DNA from: Pirellulaceae bacterium
GTDB lineage: Bacteria; Planctomycetota; Planctomycetia; Pirellulales; Pirellulaceae
Reading direction: 5' to 3'
NCBI GenBank assembly: GCA_018402565.1
Contig: JAGYIQ010000003.1
Location: 509,746 to 573,745, forward strand
DNA length: 64,000 bases
The translations under genes were made by a program, and so were the position numbers. A model generated the notes under the pieces. It was not told the origin of the DNA. It did not search any database and worked only from the letters and a program-made list of their open reading frames with translations. Positions 8,643-19,390 of this stretch are shown here, piece after piece; the stretch's first letter is position 1, and every line of letters starts with the position of its first letter.

Positions 8643-9800
8643 TCAGGCGAAGACGATCAATTCGTCGCGATGCACGACGACTCCACCGACGCTGTAGCCC
8701 AGCAGTTGGGGGATGTCGTCGCTGTGGCGGCCGCTGATTTGCTGCAATTCGTCGGATGCGTAGCGGACCAGTCCCACGCCGATCGGGTGGCCTTGGGGGT
8801 TGACCAAGCGGACGGCGTCACCTCGTTGAAAATCACCGCTGAGTGCGGTGATGCCGGCGGCCAGGAGACTCTTTTTCTGATCGTGCAGGGCGTGCAGCGC
8901 CTTCGTCGAGTTCCAAGCGACCTTGGGGCGGTGGACCGGACAGCAGCCAGCGTTTGCGGCTCTCCAAGCGGCTGCCGACCGCGCGGATCCGCGTCCCCAA
9001 TCCTCGTTGAGCGACCAGAGCCGGCAGGACATCGGCTTGTCTGATGCCGGCAATAATCACATCGACCGCACTCTGCCGAGCGATTTGGGCCGCTTGCAAT
9101 TTGGTGGCCATGCCACCGGTGCCCAATCCGCTGACGCCTGCCGCCGGCGATGGCCTGCAAACGTTGGTCGATCGTGTCGATCTCGGTCAGCAGTGTGGCC
9201 GTGGGGTCGCGCGTCGGATCGGCGGTCATCAGGCCCGGTTGATCGGTCAGCATGATCAGCAGGTCGGCGCTGGCCAACAGCGCCACGCGAGCGGAGAGGT
9301 TGTCATTGTCACCCACTTTGATTTCCGCCGTCGCCACGGCGTCGTTTTCGTTGATAATCGGCACAATATCGGCCGCCAACAGTCCTAACAAAGCATCGCG
9401 CATTGAGAAACCGTTCACGATGCTCCAGGTCCGCTCGTGTCAGCAGCAGCTGAGCCACCAAAATACCATGAATTTCGAACAAAGACCGCCAGACCGACAT
9501 CAGGTGCACTTGACCGACAGCGGCCCAACACCTGCTTGTCGATCGGGCTCTCCAGCGATTTGCCTCGACGCGTGCAGGGCTGGCCGCTGAATGGCTGGGG
9601 GTTGGCCTGGGCGGAGCCTGCTTCTGCGCGCGGCTGAATTGTTCGCGTCCAGCGGCGATCGCCCGAGGAGACCAAGATCACTTGATGACCGTCGGCACGG
9701 AGCTGTTGGACCTGCCGAGCCAATTCGACCATGACGGCTCGTTGGAGTCGCCGGGTGCCACCGGTCAGGACGCTGGTCCCAACTTGACGACAATCCGCAT
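8643..9800 (-). pseudogene. proB: Glutamate 5-kinase (proB), at least five frameshifts
   Basis: First enzyme of proline synthesis: it phosphorylates glutamate to glutamyl-5-phosphate. The segments are clear but lie in different frames: MRIVVKLG at the start, HQVILVSSG (kinase loop), [32 protein letters not shown] with VGDNDNLSA (substrate site), [15 protein letters not shown] (nucleotide site) and a C-terminal PUA domain ending ELIVFA. Frame changes fall near 9780, 9663, 9390, 9143 and 8905. Most can be repaired by adding one G or C. Conserved residues are intact and no stop lies in the repaired path. The start is 8 nt after the serA stop, so serA-proB is an operon. Repaired length is about 385 residues, close to the family norm. 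Sequence error is as likely as true decay. Confidence 0.85.
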
Positions 9801-9808
9801 GGGTCGCT

Positions 9809-11068
9809 TTACCACAAGACGCGGCAGCGAATCGTGCCGGGGATTTCGCGAATTTTCATCAGTGCCCGCTCGAGTACTGGGCATCGATATCGACCACGAC
9901 GTAACCCAGTTCACCGAAGGTTTGCAGGTATTGGCCGCTGATGTTGGATCTTGAGTTCGGACAGCGTTTGGTTGATGGCGGAGAGGATGCCCGGTCGATT
10001 TTCATGCAAAATGCAACAAGCGATGCTTGCTGGGGTACGCCGGCAGGGAGACTTCGGGAAAGTTGACACTGGAGACGGTCGTGCCATTGTCGCAGTAGCG
10101 GATCAGCTTTTCTGCCACTTCCACGCCGATGTTGGCTTGGGCCTCGACGGTGCTGCCGCCGATGTGTGGGGTGAGGATGACGTTGTGGAAGCGGCGGAGG
10201 GGCGAGACAAATTCTTCTCGACCGGACTTGGCGTCACAGCGGAAACACATCGATGGCGGCACCCAACAGCGAGCCGCTGTCCAGCAACGGCGACCAGGGC
10301 GTCGATATCGACCACCTGGCCGCGGGAGGCGTTGATCAGCACCGCATCGTTTTTCATCATCTGCAATTCGCGTTGGCCGATCATATCGATGGTCTCTGCG
10401 GTCTCCGGCACATGCAAACCGACCACGTCGGCTTGAGAGAGGACTTGGTCCATGTCCACTTGCTGGGCATTGCCCAACGGCAACTTGGCGACGACGCCCA
10501 GAACAGGACGGCATGCTCATGGCTCGGCTATGACACTCCAAGGTGCCGAGTGCCGATGCCGCGTAGCCGACGATGCCCAAGGTCTTGCCGCGGAGTTCGT
10601 GAGAGCGTTCGGCGGTCTTGTCCCACTGCCCCAAGTGACAGAGCGCGTTGCGTTCGGGCACGCGACGGAGCAGCAAGATCGACTGGGCGATGACCAACTC
10701 GGCCACGCTGCGGGTGTTGAGTAGGGCGCGTTGAAGACCGGCACGCCACGCCACTTGGCGGCATCCAGATCGACTTGGTTGGTGCCGATGCAGAAACAAC
10801 CCACGGCCAACAAGCGATCCGCGGCGGCCAAGACATCGGCGGTCAGTTGGGTTCGCGAGCAGAATGCCGACAAACGAGGCGTCCTGATGGCCTCCAGCAG
10901 CGGTTGGCCCTCGAGGGCAGTGGCGTGCAGTTGCAAGTTCTGGTACCCGGCCGCTCGCAAGGTCTTGACGGCCGATTCGTGGATCCCCTCCAGCAACAAA
11001 AACTTGATCTTGCTGCGGTCGACGGAGGTGGGTTTTTCGGCGGCGCTGGGGGCAAGGGTCGATGACAT
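9809..11068 (-). pseudogene. serA: D-3-phosphoglycerate dehydrogenase (serA), several frameshifts
   Basis: First step of serine synthesis: NAD-dependent oxidation of 3-phosphoglycerate. Family segments are split over three frames. They are IKFLLLEGIHESAVKTLRAA, LLAVGCFCIGTNQVDLDAA, RSVAELVIAQSILLLRRVPE, LGIVGY, VDMDQVLSQADVVGLHVPET, INASRGQVVDIDALV, HNVILTPHIGGSTVEAQANI and VNFPEVSLP. A C-terminal ACT domain follows (around 9809-10000). It ends GTIRCRVLW, like the E. coli type. Frame changes lie near 10880, 10735, 10520, 10300, 10240 and 9950. Repaired length is about 415-420 residues, normal for the family. Catalytic Arg and His regions survive. Read it as a probably functional gene with damaged sequence unless resequencing shows otherwise. 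Confidence 0.85.
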
Positions 11069-11447
11069 GGGCGTCTGCGGTTGGGAACGGCGTGAGAGCG
11101 GCGGAGGACAGGGCTAGTCAGCCAGTCCCCTGATCGGGAAAATCGGCAGGAAACGCGCCCCACATGCGAATTCTTGCCTGGTTCGGCGGGCATTGGACCA
11201 CGTTTTGTCGATTTTGCCAATCACAATAGCTGTTCGCGGGCCCGCGACGGGGCCGTGTCCCCGGCGTTGCAGGCGGCCCGATCCGCGGCGAGGTTACTGG
11301 CCGCTTTGGGCTCAATTTGCCGAAGGGATGAGCAGGGGTCCCTGGCGGAGTGCACAAGGGCGGCTGCGTCGCCATAGATCACCGAATTGGCTGGGTTGTT
11401 CGCCGCGGGCAGCTCGCCGCGGGTCAAGTTTTCATAGGGAACGTCTC
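11069..11447. other. Divergent intergenic region between serA and uppP
   Basis: A GC-rich stretch of 379 bases between two outward-facing genes. It should hold both promoters. I saw no conserved protein, repeat or clear promoter pair in it; as it lies in the frameshift-prone segment, a small damaged gene cannot be excluded. Confidence 0.35.
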
Positions 11448-12375
11448 ATGGATTGGATCGGACTTTTGATTCTGGCGGTTGTCCAAGGCATCGCCGAGTT
11501 CCTGCCGATCAGTTCGTCGGGGCATTTGGCATTGGGGCGTATTTCCTGGGCCTGTCGGAGGGCCAGGACGAATTGAGCATTGTGTTGCACGGCGGCACAC
11601 TGCTGTCGATTCTCTGTTTCTATCACCGGCGGATCTGGGCCTTGCTACAGGAGGATCGCCGCGTGATCCCACTGTTGATCGTGGGCACGATCCCGGCGGG
11701 TGTCCTGGGCATCTTCCTGAAGAAGATCGCCCCGGAGTGGCTGGGCTTCAACTTGATGGACGGCTTCCCGGCGGCGCTGACGGCGGGCTTGATGCTGCCG
11801 ATCACGGGGCTGTTGATGCTGAGTATTCCCATGCTGCGACAGCGGCAGGGCGACGAAGAATCCCTGCGTGACTATCAAACGTTGAGCTATGGGCAAGCCT
11901 TCCTCATCGGCTGCTTCCAGTCCTTCGCGCTGTTGCCGGGGATTTCTCGCAGCGGATCGACGATCTTCGCGGGCATCCTGTTGGGTCTCCGCAGCCAAGC
12001 AGCTGCCACCTTCAGTTTCTTGTTGGCCATCCCAGCGATTGGCGGGGCCATGACGCTGGAGCTGAAGGACGTAATCGAGCCGCGGCTCCACCACGCCGCC
12101 GGCGATGTTGGCGGTCGGGGCCGCGGTGGCCTTCGTCGTGGGCTGGATCGCGTTGAGTCTGTTGTCGCGGTTTATCAACCAAGCGCCGCCTGCATTGGTT
12201 TGCGTACTGGACGATCCCCGTGGGCATGATTGCCACGATTTTGTTGCTGCGGGACTTTATGTTGGCGGGAACTCGTGGAATAGGCGAATGGCTCCGCCAA
12301 GCGGGCGCACCGCCCCTGCCAGGAATGGCGGGTGACCCGGTTACGCTGGAATATTTCGTGAATCGCCGCGGCTAA
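11448..12375 (+). pseudogene. uppP: Undecaprenyl-diphosphatase (uppP/bacA), at least three frameshifts
   Basis: Integral membrane phosphatase that recycles undecaprenyl diphosphate, the lipid carrier for cell-wall sugars. The first conserved motif is intact ([17 protein letters not shown]), as is the second (LLPGISRSGSTI), together with the membrane helices LLIVGTIPAGVLGIFLKK and AVGAAVAFVVGWIALSLL. Frames change near 11534 (a G missing in a GGGG run), 12085 and 12181. The last part reads WFAYWTIPVGMIATILLLRD in a third frame and ends YFVNRRG. TAGGGA precedes the ATG. Repaired length is about 308 residues, slightly long for the family. Confidence 0.85.
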
Positions 12376-12389
12376 ATCCCGTCGCGCGC

Positions 12390-15300
12390 TTACTTCGGTA
12401 GCCCGCGGCCGCTGGTCCAGGGTGCGCCGGCTTCATCGAATTGCCGCAGCAGTTTGGGCACCTGACGCTCCAACAGTGGTCGCAGCTGGCTCTCCAGTTC
12501 GGCGAATTGCCCGGCGGCGATGTCGTACTGTTGGCGATGCGTGGTGGTCGGTCCAGTCGTGCTGTTGAGAGCTGCCACCCAAGGCCGTTTGCAGGCGGCC
12601 TTGCAGACCGGGCAGGGCGTCTTCGTTTCGCAACGGCCGCGTCGGGTCACCGGTCAGTTTTTCCTCCAGGTCCAGCAAGCGAAGCTGCAAGTTGCGGACT
12701 TCATTCCACAGGGCCGGATCGACTTGCGGAGCGGTGGCGGTCAGACCCTCGAGCTCCGTCAATTGACCGCGGGCTGTGGCGATGAGTTGGCTGGCCGCTT
12801 GCACGGTGTTGGCCAACTGCCCCGCCTGACGACAGAAGTCGATCACTTCCTGACGCTGCTGGGCCGTCAGATCGGCGAAGGTGATCGGTTCGATATCAAA
12901 CGAGGTGGGCGGAATCACGGCGATGATCTCGTCGCCCACGCGTTGCTCCACTTCCACAGTGTACTGACCGGGCGCGGCCAATGGACCATTACCACCGCGA
13001 CGTCCGCTTCCCAGACCCGCGTAGCGGTAATCCCAAGTGGTCCGCACCAGACCTTGGCCGGTGCTGACGGGCTGCCGACGCACGACTTGGCCTGGCCGTA
13101 TCGCGAATGGTCAACCAGCGTTGCGGCGGGCTCTCGCGATCTTCGGCCTTGAGCGCCTCCCAAGTGGGGTAGGGCACGTCTTGTCCCGCGGCGTGGCGTT
13201 TGGCATCGGCCTGTTGACGCTTCTGCTTTTCAGTCTGCAGGGCAGACTGAAAATGGAAGGTGAACGTCACACCGTAAGCGGGATTGGGTGCCGTGAAGAA
13301 GTTGGCTCCTTGAAAGGCCTTGCCGCTAAGGGCCAAGGGCGAAACCCGCGGTACATTTGCCCAGTCTTGATGGGGAACACGTGGTCCGTCTTCAGCAGGT
13401 CGACTGACAACTGCGTAGCGGAGAATAGTCATCCAGGATCAAGATTCCGCGACCGAACGAACCCAAGACCAAGTCGTTCTGCTGACGCTGGATCTTGATG
13501 TCGCGAATGGCGATCGTGGGCAACCCGCTCTTTGAGCTGGATCCACTTGCGACCGCCGTCAACGGTAAAGAAGCAACCGAATTCCGCGCCGCAGAACAGC
13601 AACCCGGCTTCACGCGTCCTGGCGGATGCCGTAGACGTTGCCACGAGCGGGCAGGTTGCCCGTGATGTCCGTCCAGGTCTCACCCAGATCGGTCGACTTG
13701 ACCAAATAAGGTCGAAAGTCGCGCGCTTGTGATTGTTGATGGCGACATAGAGTGTGTTGGCGTCAAAGTGGTCGGCCCGCGATGTCGTTGATGTAGCCGT
13801 ACTCGGGCACGTCCGTTGCCGAACCGATCGATGGACTTCCAAGTTTGTCCGCCATCGGAAGTGATTTGCACCAGCCCATCGTCGCTACCGGTGATCAATC
13901 GATCGGCGACCAACGGCGACTCGGCCAGGGCGACCAGATTGCCGTACAAGGATGTCGAGCCATTCTTGGCCACTGCGTCCACGCCCCAGACCTTGCCCAT
14001 GACCTTGAGTTGGTTGCGATCGAGGCCGCGGCTCAGATCGCCACTGATCGGCGTCCAAGAATCCCCGCGATCGTCGCTGCGAAACAGGATTTGCGAGCCG
14101 TAGTAGATCCGCTGCGGCTGGTGCGGCGAGATCAACAGCTGGGAGTCCCAACTCCAGCGGAGCGGGTGGCCCATCGGCCGCCTCTTGCGGCTTGATGTCG
14201 ACGGTTTCACCCGAGCGACGATCGAAGCGGACCAAGCCACCGTACTGCCACTGCGAATAGATCGTGTCGGGGTCGGTGGGTCCACTGCAGGTCCGGAAGC
14301 CATCGCCAAAAACGGTGATAAACCAGTCGCTGTTGCGAATGCCATGTGAATTGGTGGTCCGCGAGGGTCCGCCTTGCGTCGCGTTATCCTGAGTACCGCC
14401 GTAGACGTAGTAGAACGGCCGCTCGTTGGACACAGCGACCTTGTAAAACTGCGTGATGGGCAAGTTGGCTTTGAAGTCGTAGGTCGCACCGCGATCCCAA
14501 GTTTCATAGACTCCGCCGTCACAACCGATCAACAGGTGGTTGGGGTCCTGTGGATCGATCACCATGGCGTGGTTGTCGACATGTTTATCGGCTTCCCCCA
14601 GACGTTGAAAATTGCGGCCACCGTCTTCGCTGACCATCATGTACGGTATCGAGTGAGTAAATGCGATCCAGTTGGTGCGGGCAGGCGACGATTTCGGTAA
14701 TACTGCGGGCTGCCGAGACGTAATTGCTCATCCGCTGCCACGATTCGCCGCGATCGGCACTGCGATAGAAGCCGCTGCTGTCACCCGTCGCCTCGACCAC
14801 CGCGTAGACGACTTCGGGATTGATCGGCGAGACGGCCAGACCGATGCGTCCCAAATCGCCGCCAGGTAGGCCGCGATTGATCTTCCGCTATGTGTCCCCA
14901 CCATCCGTGGACTTGTAGATCGTCGACTCGGGACCCCATTGATCAGCACCCACGTGGCGGCGGCGTTGATAGGACGAGTGCATAGAGGATCTCGATTTTG
15001 GGGGTCGAAGCGAACTTCATTGATGCCGGTCTGCGGACTGATGTCCAAGATCTTGTCCCAGGTTTGGCCCCTGTCGCTGGTGCGATACAAGCCGCGATCG
15101 CCGCCATCGCTCCAGAGTGGACCTTGCGCAGCGACGTACTACAACCTGTGAATTGGTGGGATGTACGATTATTTTTCCAATGTGCTGGCTATCACCCAGG
15201 CCCATCTTGGTGAACGATCGACCGCCGTCGATCGACTTGTAGAGGCCGTCGCCGTAACTCCACACTTCGCTGCGAGTTGTTCTCTGCCGGTGCCAACCCA

Positions 15301-15709
15301 GAGCGTGAAGCGATCCTGCGGGTCCAGGGCCAAGCAGCCAATCGAATAAGAACCGTATTGATCAAAATGGGCTGCTACGTCACGCCGCGGTCCTCGGATC
15401 TTCCACACACCACCCGACGAAGCGGCCACGTACCAAGTGGAGGGTTGCTGCGGATCGACCACGATGTCGCCGATGCGACCCGACATCAGTGCCGGGCCGA
15501 TGTTGCGAAACGCCAACGGCGAGACCAAACCCGAGTTCAACCCGCAGCGCCTCGTCCGCCGGTTGATCCGAGTCTTGAGCCCACCCGGTCGCAGGACTGG
15601 AAAGCAGCCACGCCAGGCTGCCATGCGCCGCCGCTGACAAGGCCGCGTTTGACCCAGGCCGGTCGGTAACCGCCACGGCTCGGCCGGCCACTTCCCAGGT
15701 CGCCAGCAT
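12390..15709 (-). pseudogene. Secreted BNR/sortilin-type beta-propeller protein, many frameshifts
   Basis: A signal-peptide-like start (AHGSLAWLLSSPATGWAQD) is followed by typical propeller blades: PLAFRNIGPALMSGRIGDIV, DPQQPSTWYVAASSGGVWK, GDGLYKSIDGGRSFTKMGL, YRTSDRGQTWDKI, FYRSADRGESW and WISGDL-like Asp-box repeats (S-x-D-x-G-x-x-W). The C-terminal part from about 13080 (VRTTWDYRYAGLG ... GQYTVEV) is a beta-domain plus coiled helices typical of the planctomycete family of roughly 1,050-1,100 residues. At least eight frame changes are spread along it. Family members are annotated as glycosyl hydrolase BNR or VPS10-like, but activity is unproven. The exact start is uncertain because the first frameshift lies near 15560. 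Confidence 0.75.
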
Positions 15710-16310
15710 CCACCTGCGGGTCTGGAGTGCCGTCGTCGGTGCGGGCAGCGCCCCAGGCGGCGATCGGGACAGTCACTTGATCCAGGTTATTTGTGGGCAC
15801 CGTGAAGACTCTCTGGGTCCAGGGCGGTCTCGGGGAGGTTCAAGCTCCCAGAAAATCGGGGCCAGTAATCGGGGCCAGTGATCGGGGCCAGTGATCGTGT
15901 AGCGACCGGTCTGCGTCCCAGCCTGGGCGACTGCAGGGCTGGCCAGTCGTCCCACCCTAATTGCTCCCCGGGGCGGTTGGCTAGACTTTCCGCTGGCTGA
16001 ATTGTAGCAGCCGTCCCCGGTGGGTGGTCCTCGATCGGTGCCGGTTCTTTGCGGCAGGTCGGAGCATTCGCGAAATTTGATTGTGACGCCGCTCGCCCCG
16101 TGCTACATTGAGGTGTGGTGATGGGGTCAGAAGTCAACTGCGCATAGTACCCGCAGGCCGTTCCGGCAATTGATTCGCGTGCGGTGAGCGGGGTCAGAGT
16201 CACCAGCGCAGCACCCGTAGGGCCGTTCCGGCAATTGACTCCTGACCCCTTTACCACACCTTAACTCCTTTAACACACCGGTGGCATGTCGTAGTTCGAC
16301 TGGATGATGG
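15710..16310. other. Intergenic region with minisatellite and REP-like element
   Basis: No gene is supported. A 13-bp minisatellite (TCGGGGCCAGTGA, about three copies) lies at 15856-15894 and a REP-like inverted repeat at 16111-16261. A conceptual minus-strand protein spanning 15773-15955 shows only low-complexity translation of these repeats. Confidence 0.5.
16111..16261. repeat. REP/MITE-like inverted repeat
   Basis: The left arm 16111-16137 (AGGTGTGGT then GGGGTCAGAAGTCAA) is matched by the reverse complement of 16235-16261 with three differences. Inside, GCCGTTCCGGCAATTGA occurs twice, at 16157 and 16222. The GGGGTCAG...GTCAATTGCCGG pattern resembles repeats mobilised by REP-associated tyrosine transposases; that link is inference, since no transposase gene lies nearby. 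Confidence 0.65.
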
Positions 16311-17162
16311 ATGATGTACGCTTTAAAGTTGATTGAGGTGCCGGAGGGAACTCCCACGACGCTGATCGGTAAAGTGCTCAAGCTCAAGAGCCTGCCGGCG
16401 ACGGTGGGACGTGGCCAGGACGCCAGCCTGGTGATCCAGCATCGCAAGCTGTCGCGGCTGCACTGCCGCTTCTACCTGGCGGATGACAGCCTGCACGTCC
16501 GCGACCTGGGCTCGACCAACGGCACGGCCGTCAACGGCGTGTTGGCGATGGGGGCTCATCCGCTCCGAGTCGGCGACCAGGTCTCTTTGGGTGGCGTCGT
16601 GTTTCAGGTGGGCCAGTGGTTGGATCCCGCTCACGCCAAATCTGCGGACCCGGGTGCCCTGGGTGAGGCAACCGTGCCAACCCAGCCGGATTTTGCGGAC
16701 GAGACGGTCGATTGGCGTCCCGAATCGCCAGTAGCCGACACCAGCCGCTTGGCCCCGGAGCCGCCGTCGTGCGAGCAGGACGAGCGCGCAGGAGCGATCC
16801 CAGCCAGCGCGGGCTCGACTGGCACGGGCTCGACTGGCACGGGACCGACTAGCACGGGACTCGACCGGGCCACGGGCCCGACGCCGACCCCCGCGATGAT
16901 CTCGCCGAGCCCGGCAGACTCGGCCGTGCGTTTGGAGGGCTTACCGACGGTCGATCCGGTCTCGCAAGTGCACATCGACAGCAGTCTTGTCGCCAAGGCC
17001 GGGACAGCGGACCCTTCGCGGTTGCCGCAACTCCGGCCGTCCCAGGCAACGGAGGTGGACCCCGACGCCTTGGATCTGGGGGAGATCGCGGAGAGCAAAA
17101 AGGACGCTTCCGTGACCGCCTTGGGCAACTTCTTTTCGCAACGGAATCTCAAGCGACCATGA
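16311..17162 (+). CDS. FHA-domain protein with low-complexity tail
   Basis: A 283-residue protein. Residues about 25-100 form a forkhead-associated domain with the phosphothreonine-binding signature: VGRGQDASLVI (G-R), RKLSRLHCRF (S-x-x-H) and LGSTNGTAVNG (N-G). The remaining 180 residues are Pro/Ser/Thr-rich and carry an STGTGSTGTGPTSTG run encoded by a 15-bp repeat. No membrane segment or second domain was seen. It probably binds phosphorylated partners in Ser/Thr kinase signalling; the partner is unknown. Its stop overlaps a possible ATG at 17159. Confidence 0.85.
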   Translation: MMYALKLIEVPEGTPTTLIGKVLKLKSLPATVGRGQDASLVIQHRKLSRLHCRFYLADDSLHVRDLGSTNGTAVNGVLAMGAHPLRVGDQVSLGGVVFQVGQWLDPAHAKSADPGALGEATVPTQPDFADETVDWRPESPVADTSRLAPEPPSCEQDERAGAIPASAGSTGTGSTGTGPTSTGLDRATGPTPTPAMISPSPADSAVRLEGLPTVDPVSQVHIDSSLVAKAGTADPSRLPQLRPSQATEVDPDALDLGEIAESKKDASVTALGNFFSQRNLKRP

Positions 17163-17533
17163 TCCGTATCTCCGTCCTGGGCTCGGCGAATCGGTTGTAC
17201 AGCGTCGCCGGGGCTGGGTTGGCGACGATCGCCATTGGGCTGGGCGTGCCGGATCATGCGGCCGTCGGTCCTGGTGCGCGTCCTGTCGCCGGCTATCGCT
17301 CGGGCCCAGTGAACCGGCCCACTGGCTCCGGCTGCGACGTGGCTTGCTGCCGCGGGCGCAGTGGCCCGCAGAGTTCCGCTTGTCGGACCTGCTACCGGCG
17401 GATAGTCCGGCGGTGTGCCGGGTCAGAGTCTATCGTCTGCGTTTTGTCTGACCGGCTGTTGGGCCCCGCGGATCCAAGAGCGACGGCGCGAACCAGCTGT
17501 GGCAGCCACGAACTGGGGACGGGCCGGGCGTAG
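17159..17533 (+). CDS. Possible small coupled gene, doubtful
   Basis: The ATG overlaps the FHA gene stop (ATGA), which favours translational coupling. The first 50 codons (MIRISVLGSANRLYSVAGAG and onward) look plausible with a hydrophobic stretch. After about 17310 the frame becomes Cys/Arg-rich and unnatural, while a different frame reads RLSDLLPADSPAVCRVRVYR to a stop near 17450. This could be a frameshifted gene of about 95 codons or no gene at all. Confidence 0.25.
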   Translation: MIRISVLGSANRLYSVAGAGLATIAIGLGVPDHAAVGPGARPVAGYRSGPVNRPTGSGCDVACCRGRSGPQSSACRTCYRRIVRRCAGSESIVCVLSDRLLGPADPRATARTSCGSHELGTGRA

Positions 17534-18880
17534 CCGGGGCCGAGCGTCTGGCGAGTGGGACAATCGCCGACTGCAAGACGTGGTGTATTCGTGCGCGACG
17601 GCCAAAGCGTCTGCACGGGATCTCGGAGAATGGGCGGCTCCAGCTTCCAGTGGTGGGGACACGCAGGGAGATGCGATCGCGAAAACAACACGACGATACC
17701 GTCGGCGGCAAAACGTGCGGAGTGTTTGCCTGGATGGCGGAAGTGCTGACCAACGGCCGCGCGACCTTGAGAGTTGGGCCGACGGGTCGAGTTGACCGAA
17801 GATCAAAAAGTGTGCCATTATCCATTCGGAGGGTCTTAGTCAAAGCCGCTGAGTGTAAGAACCCAGTCAAATAGTGGCAGAGCAGCAGGGAGCTGGTCAG
17901 GCGGATATGGAGCTGGGCAGACCACTCGCAAGGTTTCGCCATCGCGCCGCCAGCTGGCAGGAAGCATGCCGGTGGTGCTTTCATTGAGCGGGGTATCAGC
18001 GGCTGAGTGGCTGGTGGCTGCATGGCGGGCCGCCTGTGGCACCGTGTGGTGCGTGGATTGGGGCAGTGATGCAGTTATATGTGGATGCCAGTGGCGTGTG
18101 ATCAGCCCTGCTATTAGGTTCGGCAGCGGTCGGCGAGTTATAAATAGCGGCATCCTGGTTCGCCCACTTCTACCAATGTATTAGCACAGTTGGTACTGGC
18201 GGAAGCGCTTCCTGATCCAGTCGATCTTTGAAGAAGAAGATGACGATGCTATGGATTGATGAGCTGGTGTGCCGCCGCCAAACATCACCACCATGGCCTG
18301 GCGATCAGACTTTCCGATGTTCAGAAACCGCTCTGCCAGCGTCTTTACATCGCTGTTTATGATCAACTTATCAATGATTGAGCAACAAATATGGGCAGCG
18401 CGCTGCGACTGGAGCGATTGCGTGAGCAAATAATTTAATGCGTGAATTGGTTCCCGATAATACGGTGCAGCGTTCCGACGGCTGGCTTATAGAAACAACA
18501 ATCAGAACAGAGCTGGGGCCACTCTTTATCGGCAGAGCCTGGCAGGGGTTTGCGGCCTGAATGCAGGCAGCAAAAGGGGATCGAATCGATGGTCTATGCC
18601 AACAGGCGCGGGGATAACCGCCGCGAGCGACGTGGGAGCGGTGGCTGGTATTGAGCTCCTCCCTAATCAAAGACAACGGTCGCGCTGAAGCGAGCCCGCA
18701 CATATCTTGCACACCTGAAGCTGTCGTGCGACCGTTGCTGAAGTTACCGCCGTCGACGAAGAGTGGCCTGTGCCTGGATGCTTTCGCACCCGGCGAGTAG
18801 TACCGCGCAGCAAGGCCCATTATAGACTGGCGAGTCGCCCTGCCGCTAACCGCAGCGCCTGGCGGATCTGGCGGATTGGG
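17534..18880. other. Gene-poor region of atypical composition
   Basis: I find no protein family, no rRNA or tRNA and no clear repeat here. The segment 17850-18830 appears less GC-rich than its surroundings and contains small open frames on both strands that overlap each other and lack ribosome sites. One minus-strand frame (18181-18429, DVKTLAERFLNIGKSDRQA) looks marginally protein-like but cannot be assigned. Confidence 0.4.
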
Positions 18881-19169
18881 TTACGCTTTCGACCGCTGGT
18901 CGATTAATGACTCGAATTCGCGGCTCAGCTGCCCCGTGCGGTCGACTGCAGCCAGAAGATCTGGGCAACGGCGACACTCCAACCCTGACCTCCAGCGGTG
19001 GCCGCGATCGAGATGAGAAACGCCCGCCGAAGCCGGGCCATGGAGTAGGTGATGGAGAGATTTTTTTTAGCCCCACAACAACCGATTGAATTAATGTGAT
19101 TGGTCGCAAAGGTTTTTTCGAGGTGAGGAGGTGAGTAAGAGGTTAGTCCGGGTACCTGCATCGTTTTGC

Positions 19170-19352
19170 GCACTCGTACTCAGTGTTAGCGGTACTCGGG
19201 CTCAAAGGTTTTTTTCGAGTACGAGTACGAGTACGAGTACGAGTACGAGTACGAAGCACGCAGTCCTACTCGGACTCAGCGTTAACGATACTCGGGCTCG
19301 AGGGTTTTTTTCCGAATACGAATACGAGTACGAGTACGAGTACGAGTTTCGC
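19170..19352. repeat. Duplicated (GAGTAC)n hexamer unit
   Basis: Two copies of one unit of about 98 bp lie side by side. Each has ACTC-GGTACTCGGGCTC-like sequence, a run of seven T, then tandem GAGTAC units (about six at 19217-19256; about five at 19318-19349, starting as GAATAC). The leader GTACTCGG can pair with the CGAGTAC run. The same design occurs at 3296 and 5087. Confidence 0.8.
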
Positions 19353-19390
19353 GGCGCTCGAGGGCAAATACCACGATTGCGAGCTATTGC

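Noticed and set aside
17430..18023. A 197-residue minus-strand frame
   Set aside because: Arg/Ser/Pro-rich with no domain pattern and typical of chance frames in GC-rich DNA.
18371..18820. A 149-residue minus-strand frame in the gene-poor block
   Set aside because: No family, no ribosome site, unusual Ser/Arg composition, and it overlaps another frame at 18181-18429.
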